Assembly: GCA_011800805.1 (NCBI GenBank)
Contig: MPNW01000037.1
Coordinates: forward strand, 108,245-172,244
DNA length: 64,000 nt
DNA from: Hirudo medicinalis
Taxonomy: Eukaryota > Annelida > Clitellata > Hirudinida > Hirudinidae
Direction: 5' to 3'
Under the pieces are notes generated by a model, which saw only the letters and a list, made by a program, of their open reading frames with translations, was not told the origin of the DNA and did not search any database. Shown here in pieces: positions 54,890-64,000 of the stretch; the stretch's first letter is position 1; every line of letters begins with the position of its first letter. A program made the position numbers and the translations under genes.

Positions 54890-57800
54890 CTGAAGGTGTT
54901 TAAGTAAATTATTAAAATCATGTTTTTCCTACTCAAACACTTAAGTTAATATTAATAACAATATTTTTATAACGCCATAAAATAACATTTTTTTGAAATA
55001 ATGAAACTTAACATAATTGATAACTTAAACTTCTCACCAGCTGCAGTCAAGGTGGTTGGGGTAATAATACACCCCCATAGTTCTATGGTGAAAATCGGCA
55101 TAGCGTCTGCCACATAAGTCGATGCTATGACGAGCCTGACATATGAATACACGACTGGATTTGGAATTGCTATGTCCGTTGTGGCCGATGAATCGGGAGC
55201 TGTTATCTGATTAAAAAGAAATAAATATCTCGGACGCGCTTCAAGACTTGTCTGTAGTGCTCTTTTTTTTTTTTATAAGATTTATAACGAACAATTTCTT
55301 GCTGGTACTTACCAAGTCTCCGTTTGTCCAGTTTATTCCATCGTCGCTGTATTGCATTAAAATCTCTTTTATCTTTTGGATTCCTTTCTGGGTTATAGTT
55401 ACCTTAGTGACTTTAGTCTTACTCCCCAAGCGAATTTGCAAGTAACGTTCAAACGGTCCTTTTCTCAAACCGGGAATCCAACCTGTGGATTTCGTAAAAT
55501 ATGTGTCTTGAATATGCTTCATATCTCACATTTAAAATTAGACGTTATTTAAATCGAAAAATAAATTTACCAGAGCCAGAAGGTCTGGCGTTGATGTAAT
55601 CGTTTATCCCCGGGGAGCCTCCAATCTGACAGTCTTGTATCGTGCCCGAACCCATTCCCAATGCTACCTCAGATGGACATACTGAAAAGGAATAGGTTTT
55701 AGATTTTGTCAAAGTGATGTTTATTTTAAGTTAATGCATGCTTATTATAGATAGGTAGTTTATAGAGCTTCATTTCAACCTTGAATTGGAGAAGCGCTAA
55801 CAGTCAGATTGATGAAACTCATGGGGTAAGTGATCCCCGTTCCAGGTGTCGTAGGTGTTGATTTTGGATTAGCATTCATTTCCATCTCGTAAGCCAACCT
55901 TACGATTTCCTGCGGTGCATTACTGGTGAGCATGTTAGGCAGGATTTTCAATTGGAACGAGAAGGTTATATTGTCCGTGAAGTACACATGAGGAAACTGG
56001 TGATGTAAAATATTATACAACTGCGTTTATATAAAAGATGTTGAAGTGGTTAAACTCACGGATATGTAGAAAAATTTGTCTCCGGCATTAAAATTCAAGC
56101 TGGGACTAGCAGGATTAATAAAGTTCTGTTGGAAAGTGGCAGAGACAAGGTCGAAGAACTTCGGAAAATAGAATATGAAGTTCGCGTTGAACGGCTCAGC
56201 TCTCGACTGATTGTCGTGAAGGAGATTGAATTCAAGTGACACGATGTCTCTGGAATTATGAATCCAATTTGAATGTCTCTATTTAACTAACCTAATCGAA
56301 TACGTTGCGGTAACAATTCAGAATTATTAATTTTCAAACCCTCCGTTGTAAGTTATTGACGAATCAACAATTGGTGTTAGAATTAAGACAATGGCATCAG
56401 TGGATGGTTTGCTGGCCACCACATTGGAAACATTCGTGGCTTGAATGCCAAGGTAGGAGAACTGGTAAGTCACAGTTTCTGCAGTTAGGTCGACCGCTTC
56501 TTTAGCATCTGCCATTTGTACTTGGACTTCCACCACGATATCGTCGTCTCCTGGTTGGTAGATCTCAGCTCTGTAAGTGTGACCTGTTTGGTAATGGTTA
56601 GTCTAGAATTTATTTAATTTGTAAATGTTATTTCTGTAATATAATAGTTTAAATTGTCAAATTTGGATGTGCCAACAGACACTCATCACACTTTTGATTT
56701 ATGTTTCCCTGAAATAATGCTGTAAATATAACTCAAATGACCTGTATTTGTAATGCGTCCCAAGTCTATGGAAGCCTGGTCATTTTGGGAAGTAAGTTTC
56801 GTGGAGGTGTAAGTTGTTGAAGTTGGGAAAGGAATGGTCACACTGCCGAGGTTTTTCCCAAAACTAACCTGAATTTAAAATTCCTCATTGGTTTATTTTA
56901 GCACCACTTGTTCTCTGATTAAAATGTTTGAAATGATGAGTGAAATGTTTGATTGGAACAGGTAATAATTCGATCAGCTTATCACTTACCAGTCTGAAGT
57001 AGACGACTGTCATAACAGCCGAAATGCTGCCCATTGGAAGTTGCAGGGAAATAACAGCAGCATCCGAAGTATTGGCCAGTGCAGTAATACTGGCATTGAA
57101 GATATAGTTGGAAAAACTGGTCATCGTCACTGGATTTTGATCAGTGGAGATGCTAGCATACGGGAGACCAATGTAATTAAAATCCTGGGTAGTTGGGGGA
57201 CTTGCCACAATCGTCAGAGCCAAATCTTTCGACTGCACCGTTCCATTTATGCCGATGCGAGATGATATCGTTATTGTGCTGCCTGCACTGATTGTGCTGT
57301 CTCTTACAATTGTGGCAATGGTCTCTATTCTCACCTAATAAAGTTTAATTGATTATATCTTATAATTATCTTATTAATATATTACATCTTAGAAAGCTCA
57401 ACATTCCCAGTTTTCAAATTAACTTTCATGAAATTACACATTGTGCAAAATATTATAAAAAATAAATTTGATTGAAAACATTAATTCAGTTAAAAGATAT
57501 ACCTTGCTTTGTTCAGGGTATAGCTTATTAATGGGAACAAAGCACACCATTCCAAGATCCAGGTCTCCTTGGTTGTTGTAAACATTAGATGAGCTGAGAA
57601 GAATTATCAATTGTAAAACAAAATAAAATTCATTTCAATTTTTCATTCACCTCTTACTGAGAGACCTTACTGAAGTCCTTTTATCCAAACAAGGAAAGTT
57701 CTGCCCAACGTGGACAACATTAAATTCCACGATTTCAACAGAATCATCGGCAGGAGCCAGAATTTGAATCGTCAACTCGTGGGACGTTTCCAGAAGAGGA

Positions 57801-60800
57801 TAACTGAATTCAGTGGTCAGTATTAAGGTCTGTCCTTTGTAGATATTCGTGGTAGGAATAGTAGAGTTCTCATTTACTTTTGATTGAGCGAAAGTAATGT
57901 TTGGGAGAACAGCAGCCTGGAATTGTGAATGAAAACAAATTTTTAAATAATATTACATCTTTTTCCAGAATGTAATTACTCGTTGAACCATATCTAAATT
58001 TAACAATGGTGTTATGCTTTGTAGCTGCCACAAACTGCTTAGTTAAATGTTTACTTCTTTGATTAACCAAAAACATATAAGCTAAAAATAGTTGAACAGA
58101 TTTTGCTTTAAATCTTAAAATAATGACAAACCACATTTACCGAATTGTAAGTGTAACTGGCTGAAGGTCCAACATTGAAGAGGACGTTGGCGGTGAAATC
58201 GTTTCCATTCATTCCAGTATCCACCGAGAGCACCACGCTCTTAGAAGTTGCAGCTGCTGACTTGGAAACTTGAACCAAAACTTCGATGACAACCGATCCA
58301 TCGTCATAGATGGAGGTCATGTTCAAATTCTGGTAACCTGTTTATGGATAATAATTATGGTTAACATTTACTATGTAATACTACAATATTATTGTATTAA
58401 ATGAGGTAAGTCGGAATATGTGATACGTTCTTTGAATAAATAAATCGCTCCAAAAATATCTTCAAATAATATTTCTCACCTATATTCGTCAACTTGTACA
58501 ACTCAAGCCATCCAGAACTATACTTCCTAGGATCAGCACTGGCTACTTTCCTTGCCTTGGTGGACAGATTGACGTAAGAAATGTCGTGGCCATACTCTTT
58601 CACCGAGATGGTGCAAAGACTGAGATCCGCATCTTGGGAAACATCAGCTCTGATAATCCAGTCAGCCACTGTTTTGGGAGCTGTTTTCAGGAGGATTTTC
58701 GTCGAAAACTGCTCTCCTGCTGCCACAGTAGATCCATTTCTTTGAGTGTAGTCAAAAACCACATAAGGCTGGTTGGAGGATAATTTGTGTGCTATTTAAA
58801 TAATAAAACCACTGCATTTTAATACTGCAATTTAGTCATCTATGCAAATATTCAGCCATAAATGTTTCTGAGAAACAATATAATTCAAGAACTGTATAAT
58901 TAAGAAATTATCGAAATTAACTTTAATGGCTAAATCAAAAGATTTAAGAACAACAATTTGACTCACTGTGAAATTGGCTTTGTAGTCGAAATTCTGCAGT
59001 CGCCCAACGGTAAAAGTCTGAGTGTTGTTCCAGCTTAGAGTTGGTGTGTAGGTGAAGGTCGTGAGAAAACTTCCGGTTGTCGGCAGAGGAGTAACGTCGT
59101 TGATGAGGATGAGGACTCTCAACGTGACCTTATCATCATCTGAGGGCTCGAAAGCTGAACCAAAAGGGGGTAAATCAGCCATGCTGTTCACGGAACCCGC
59201 CCTCAATATGGCGGTGTGGTACAATTCTGTGCCCGGCCTGTTAATAAAATATTGAATGTGAGAGTAAGAACATGATCAATATCCGAACAGTAAATTACAA
59301 TAGCTATCCGCAAGTACATGACTAGCCAATAATTACACTGCGTATAATTTCACGTCTTCTTTATTGTTTTCAAAATAAATTGTCATAAATGTTTGTCCGA
59401 TATCTCATATGCATTGAAACCTAACGCTAATTTATCATTAAAAATAATTTGTGGTATGCCGCATTAATGTTAGGTAACACTGACATAGGCAGGTAGACAA
59501 AACTGTCATTGAGCTTAAACTGTTGAGTGCAAGGAAGGTTTTTCCCGACGAAGAGAACTTCTGCCCTGATGATGGAAAATTGACTGGAAGTGGTTGTGTT
59601 GGGGGCTGTGAAGGTCACGGTCACTGGATTGTTTAGGGCTCGTGGGTAAAAGACAATGCTGAGATTCAGATCAACTGTTTGATTCACATTTATGGCTGGA
59701 GAACCGAAAGCGTATGTAACATTGGCAGTTGGAGCTGCATTACCCTAAAGAAGAAAGACAACACTGAATCTAATATGGCAGTTTATTTAAATTAAGTTTT
59801 GGGATTTTTTTGATTCGTTATTTAAGTGAATTGAATTTTTACTAAAATTTACTTTAACTTGAAGTAGTTGATGAAGTTAATGTAAATAATCTAACTAATT
59901 ACTCATTTAAATTTATGTTAATGTACTATTATAGCGATTATTTAAATTGAGTTAAAAAATTTATCAAGAATGATGATGTACTGAGCATTACCCTAATGTT
60001 GAAATATTCACGAAAAGTCGAATTCAATATTAACCGTTGCATTTGCCATTTCGGTGACGTTCGCTAGGGTTAGGGTCTGAGAAAAGCTGGCAATCTGAGA
60101 ATTTGACCCTTCAAAGGTTCCTGACATAGTTGCTTGTTGGCTGATGGCCATACCAGAATATATTATTGGCACTACGTACAGGAAAATTTGAAGGATACTG
60201 GCATAGGGATCCTGAGAAGGAGATCTGATGTTTTTATTCTCGAGTGTTCCAAGATCCCATACAACCTTGTTCGTATCGAGACCAAGGGTCGTAACTGAGT
60301 ATTTTGGAACGGATGTAGAGAAACAGGGTATGTTATCACCTCTGAACTTGACCACTGCAGCACATGTCCTGTACTTGGTACCGTCAGTAGTAAAGGTCAA
60401 AGTGTAGTTGCTGGCCGTGTAGGCTCCTAGGCTGACGTTGAGAGAAAGAACTTTTGAGAAATGAAGGAATGTTGATGTTGTTCCGTCAAATGGATAGATG
60501 TTCGTGGATGCTGGAGTACTCAGCTGTGAAAATATTGCATTGGAGCCATTTAATAGAAAATATTTACAATAATTCTATTCTCGATCTCACTTAATTACAA
60601 ATTCAACCATTCTTTCATTTGTGCTTCATCGTTTAAACAAATACCGGAGCAGCTGGAACTGCCGCAGAGACTTGAAAGGACATTTGTCCTGCCCAGATCT
60701 GGTCAGTTCCAATTTCAACGGTTGAACCAATCCAGAGATTCTCTCCAGCGAGAGAATCATTGTATGGAATGTAGATAACGAATTGCATGGTTATTCTGCT

Positions 60801-63607
60801 CTCTGTCCAGTTGAAAACGGAGTCTCTGGAACCTTTCGAATTAATGGTTTATTTAATTTTAAGTTAATCAACAAATAATTTAATGGATTATTTCCAATTA
60901 ATCATTTGAGCATTTCAAATATTTCAACGATTCCAAGAAAAAAAAACCACAACTCACCTTTATTGATCACTTTACCCAGTTTCAAGGTCGCCCTCTCATT
61001 CGTGAGGCCGGATTCGCTTGGGAAGAGGATGAGAGGTCTATCGAGGTACTGGTAGCATTCGTAGTTTATGCCAACACTGGCTATCAAGACACTGCAAACG
61101 GAAGCAGCGTCAGTGAAATTGAACGGACTGAAAACGTCAAAGTTCAGCTCAATGGATGGATATGGAAGGTACATGTCCACCTGGAAAACCGCTGTCGATC
61201 CGATAGAAATGCTTGAAGGGCCTGACATGTTGAATTGCGGAGTCAGCGTGCTGGAGTTCTGTGCAATTGATTGATTTATCTTAAATTTTAACAATAAATT
61301 ATAACATGAGTTTGGAGATAGAATTTATTAAAATGCAGTAATCATCACCAAACCTTACCCAATTGTTATGATGTAACAACTCATCTTGGGAAAGAAACTC
61401 ACAAACGAATCGAGAATGGCGATGAACCCCGCCTGACCGACCCAAATCTCGTTCTGCTGATTGTACTCTGCTCCTGCACTGACCCAATAATATGACCCAT
61501 TTACGGTGTCATCGCTATCTATCATGACCACATCCCACTCAATCTGAATGACGTTTGCTATTCCAGTTGCTGCTCCGTTGTTCACCACGCTGCCGAATGT
61601 GAGAACAGCTCTGTCATACTGGGAAATGAATGGAATATGAGAAATCGAATGTGATTATTCCTTCAATGACACAATCAGTGACAGTCTAAAATTTAATACT
61701 TTAACAAAATATAATAAATAAATAAAACTTAGTAATGAAAAAATAATGTTGATAAATAAATCCTTAAATCTGAGTTGTTTATCTCACGTTCAGAGATCCA
61801 TCGTTAGCGTCCAGTACAGGCTGAGCAGCTGCAACGTTGTACTGCAAGTTGGATCCGGAATAAACAATGCTAGGTTTGCACAGGATCATGATTGTGGACA
61901 CATTTTCCGGTGTGAACAGCTCCACGGAGAGATCGATGGTTTGCGAAGGAGGAAACTGGATTTGGAGCTGGAAGTGGACTCTGCTTCCCACATTCATGGT
62001 GGTCGTGTAGTTGTACTGCCCGGTCTTCGTGAGGGTAAACGTTATGTTGCTGACCGTGTTGGGGACAGAGGCTTGCTGTAGAAGATTTTGGCCGTTAAAC
62101 GATAAGTCTTCGTCTAATGTAAATTTAGCATTTTTCTTTAAACCATTGTTCAAAAATTAAAATTAATGGATTCTTTGTTACTTGTACTGGTAAATTCTGG
62201 TTTTTGTATCGAGCTTTCACTTCAATTTCAATTTTAAATTCTCAAATCAATAGAAAAGTCCACAAACCCTCTTGTATCTTTCTAGGACTTCCTCATTTTG
62301 ACCGATTTCATCTTCGTAGTCAAACATTCCATCACCCACTGTGATCTTCAGCGTGGCATATTCCTTTGGACCTACCACATCCCCGTCCTTTCCAGGCATG
62401 ACTTCGTTCACGAGAGACAACTGGAGCGTGTAGACACGGCCGTCTATCACTCCCTCGAGAGACTTTTCCAACATCATTTTCCCGTCCCTGAAGCCGACCG
62501 AAAACAGTCCTTCCGAGTTGCCCGAAGTGATTTCAAACACCAGTTTGGCGCAGTCACACTGCTGCATGTTGCATGTGTTTTGAAGATCTTCGTCAGACGC
62601 TTTTATCTCGTAAAAGACGCTTCCGATAGGGGTCCCGCTTTTTATGTATGCCCCCATGTACCTCGAACTGAACTTGGGTCGATAGGGGTTGCCTGGAAGA
62701 GATTGGAATGGAATTAAGTTTTTGGAGTTTGTAAATTTGGTTAAATTTTTTTTCATGCTAATTTCAGGTTTCACTTTAATTTAACTTAATTCAATATTTT
62801 TTGATTGTGGAGCTATGGCATAGAAAAGGATTTAGTTCGAAATCTGTTGAATGTCGAATGTATCTCCATTAAATAAGAAGGTTTAATGTAAATGAATGAT
62901 CTCACTGTAGACATCACAGAATTCACCAGACCAGCATGGGTGACACCGACAAGCACCTTCACTGTCACACTCGCCCTGGTCACATGTCACGCTAAGATCA
63001 CAAATATTATAACATCAGTTGGTTATATTTTAAATCCTTTGTATTGTTTTAATTGAATCATAATCAAATAATAAAATAGATTTTATTGAAATATGTTGCA
63101 GCTACTTCGCTATGTGTAAGTTAAAGCTGAAGCCATGCAGTACCAAAAATTCCATCAGAAACTAGGATACTTCACAGAACTAAGTAAAACTATGAAGTTG
63201 TGGCAAAATACCTAAACAGGTTAGTAAAGTAAATTCACACAATTGCAATTACAACGCTGTTATGATTAGCCACAAACAGTCAGTGCTTTCTCACTTTGGA
63301 CATTGGTCGCCATAGCAGGTTTTTGGGATGCAGACAGATGAATTGTTGGGAGCTGTAAACGAGGACGTGTGACTTTTAACAATATTAATTGATTGATCTT
63401 AGTTAAATTAAAGCACAATTGAATTAAAAACTACGGCAAGTATTAATTTAATAATGAAATTAAAAACTGCGAGCAAGTATTACTTTAATAATGAAGTACC
63501 AAGGTGGCCATCTCACCTGCCCGGCAATTCTCAGCAATGAAAAGAGCAACAAACACGGACGCAACCTTCACCAATCTGGAGGGTTGGCCTGGATTCACCG
63601 GTGCCAT
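53757..63607 (-). CDS. Secreted EGF / cadherin-like / repeat / discoidin mosaic protein
   Basis: I could join 28 exons in phase to 1,855 residues. From 5': 63517-63607, 63295-63352, 62906-62991, 62268-62692, 61788-62135, 61403-61618, 60958-61258, 60645-60823, 60035-60523, 59521-59744, 58967-59237, 58480-58768, 58141-58337, 57651-57916, 57503-57593, 56990-57334, 56742-56868, 56340-56583, 56060-56249, 55780-55996, 55571-55681, 55313-55482, 55038-55206, 54842-54889, 54684-54747, 54566-54615, 53984-54220, 53757-53821. The N-terminus is a signal peptide (LVKVASVFVALFIAENCRAG) and no membrane anchor follows, so it should be extracellular. Domain order: EGF-like (50-78), cadherin-like (79-215), diverged repeats (221-1551), F5/8C discoidin (1552-1695) and an Asp-box-like tail. 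I know of no characterised protein with this architecture. The exon 10 donor (59521) is the weakest junction. Confidence 0.88.
54748..54841 (-). other. GC-AG intron of the mosaic gene
   Basis: Donor GAGG|GCAAGT (an ideal GC donor) and acceptor ctcatggcag|AATATT. Joining gives MEGEYYNRGIALEN in frame, and no GT donor is available in the right phase. Confidence 0.75.
55038..55681 (-). other. Mosaic protein discoidin (F5/8 type C) domain
   Basis: Exons 21-23 encode CPSEVALGMGSGTIQDCQI, then RYLQIRLGSKTKVTKVTITQ, ILMQYSDDGINW and YVRLVIASTYVADAMPIFTI ending ELWGC. Start and end cysteines and the 'YSDDG.NW' and 'ELWGC' landmarks match the discoidin fold, which usually binds glycans, lipids or collagen. 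Confidence 0.9.
55780..62135 (-). other. Mosaic protein central repeats (about six units)
   Basis: Exons 5-20 encode a series of diverged units of roughly 150-250 residues. Recurrent landmarks are a hydrophobic strand pair ending near 'C...V...G.N..C' (for example IASVGINYECYQ, VVKFRGDNIPCFS, EVLFVGKNLPCTQ, NVVHVGQNFPCLD). Then comes 'A.L.LG.V.N.G' (ATLKLGKVINKG, AVLTFGSVVNNG, ASIDLGRITNTG) and a strand such as ITMQFVIYIP, VIEVLVQVSK or VVEVQVQMAD. This looks like a repeated beta-sandwich similar in style to DUF11-type repeats; no assignment is certain. Sequons (N-x-S/T) are frequent, consistent with secretion. Confidence 0.7.
62268..63607 (-). other. Mosaic protein N-terminal part: signal, EGF-like, cadherin-like
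   Basis: After the signal peptide, six-cysteine spacing (CIPKTCYGDQC, CDQGECDSEGACRCHPC, GEFC) gives an EGF-like module. Exon 62268-62692 has cadherin-type features: KFSSRYMGAYIKSGTPIGSV, an ASDED Ca2+-site-like motif, FSVGFRDGKMMLEKSL and YTLQLSLVNE...ATLKITVGD. The canonical DRE/LDRE motif is degenerate, so Ca2+ binding is uncertain. Confidence 0.8.
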
Positions 63608-63921
63608 TATTTCACTTGGCTTTAACCGGCAAAAGGAGATGGAAAAATCGTGGACAACTGCGGATAAATTTCGAACGTTCAAATCAATTGATTTCCAGGG
63701 ACAGGATCTCCAATGCTTTATGGTGACGAACCATCAGGTGGTTTGTTTACTGCCGGTCTCCATGGCTACCGTTCCATTGATCCATAAGGATGCCGGAGAC
63801 ACAAGACAATGAAATGGAGTTCGATTGGATGTGTTCATTACAAATTGCTTTCAGAAAAGCTGCTTATAATAAAAGATTGTATTAATATTTTATTGTAGTT
63901 ATTGATAAAGTTGTTAATCTC

Positions 63922-63976
<55 letters not shown>

Positions 63977-64000
63977 GTTATTATTATTATTATTATTGTT
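63608..64000. other. 5' flank of the mosaic gene, ending in an ATT microsatellite
   Basis: About 300 bp of AT-rich promoter/5' UTR sequence for the minus-strand gene. Then (ATT)n with GTT interruptions runs from about 63922 to the window edge. Confidence 0.5.

Noticed and set aside
63504..63812. 102-codon plus-strand frame near the right edge
   Set aside because: It lies antisense to the signal-peptide exon of the mosaic gene and has no recognisable features.

Overview
This is eukaryotic, almost certainly metazoan, nuclear DNA: AT-rich, with intron-dense genes (short exons, mostly GT-AG introns, plus one AT-AC and two GC-AG introns), AATAAA signals, tRNA-derived SINEs and many GAT/GGAT/ATT microsatellites. 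Gene content (Cav1, Cav2, Kir, POP1, CDK11, SSNA1, BRI3 and a miR-9/miR-79 hairpin whose 3p arm resembles protostome miR-79) suggests a protostome, plausibly a lophotrochozoan such as an annelid or leech. The species is an inference, not read from the sequence.

Layout. 1-608 (+) is the 3' end of an unidentified gene. 789-1760 (-) is an inward-rectifier K+ channel. 2248-2584 (-) holds the last three exons of an unidentified gene. 3264-3888 (+) is a two-exon BRI3-like membrane protein. 5090-5174 (-) is a mir-9/mir-79 precursor in a long gene-poor stretch. 12957-14223 (+) holds four consecutive exons of an L-type (Cav1) channel, domain III, stranded among microsatellites and bracketed by two single-N positions. 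20434-42781 (-) is a complete Cav2 (presynaptic-type) calcium channel alpha-1 gene that I could reconstruct as 46 coding exons in phase (2,296 residues), with EEEE selectivity residues, a duplicated beta-subunit-binding (AID) exon, an AT-AC minor-spliceosome intron and a C-terminal ENWC PDZ ligand. 44073-46454 (-) is POP1 of RNase P/MRP. 47382-51560 (+) is the PITSLRE kinase CDK11 in 12 coding exons. 52093-52826 (-) is SSNA1 in 3 exons. 53380-53535 (+) is an intact 51-codon one-helix membrane smORF, head to head with SSNA1. 53757-63607 (-) is a 28-exon secreted mosaic protein of 1,855 residues: signal peptide, EGF-like module, cadherin-like module, about six diverged beta-sandwich repeats, a discoidin domain and a tail with Asp-box-like motifs.

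The genes are neighbours on a chromosome, not an operon. Functional links I can argue for are within genes: alternative AID exons would tune Cav-beta/G-protein regulation of Cav2, and ENWC would tether it at synapses. CDK11 and POP1 are divergent housekeeping genes. The items most worth a second look are the duplicated AID exon with its AT-AC intron, the secreted mosaic protein, the miR-9 hairpin, the stranded Cav1 exons, the small membrane ORF and the SINE family. Exon coordinates were derived by eye from splice motifs, frame and family conservation; they close in phase but have not been checked against transcripts.
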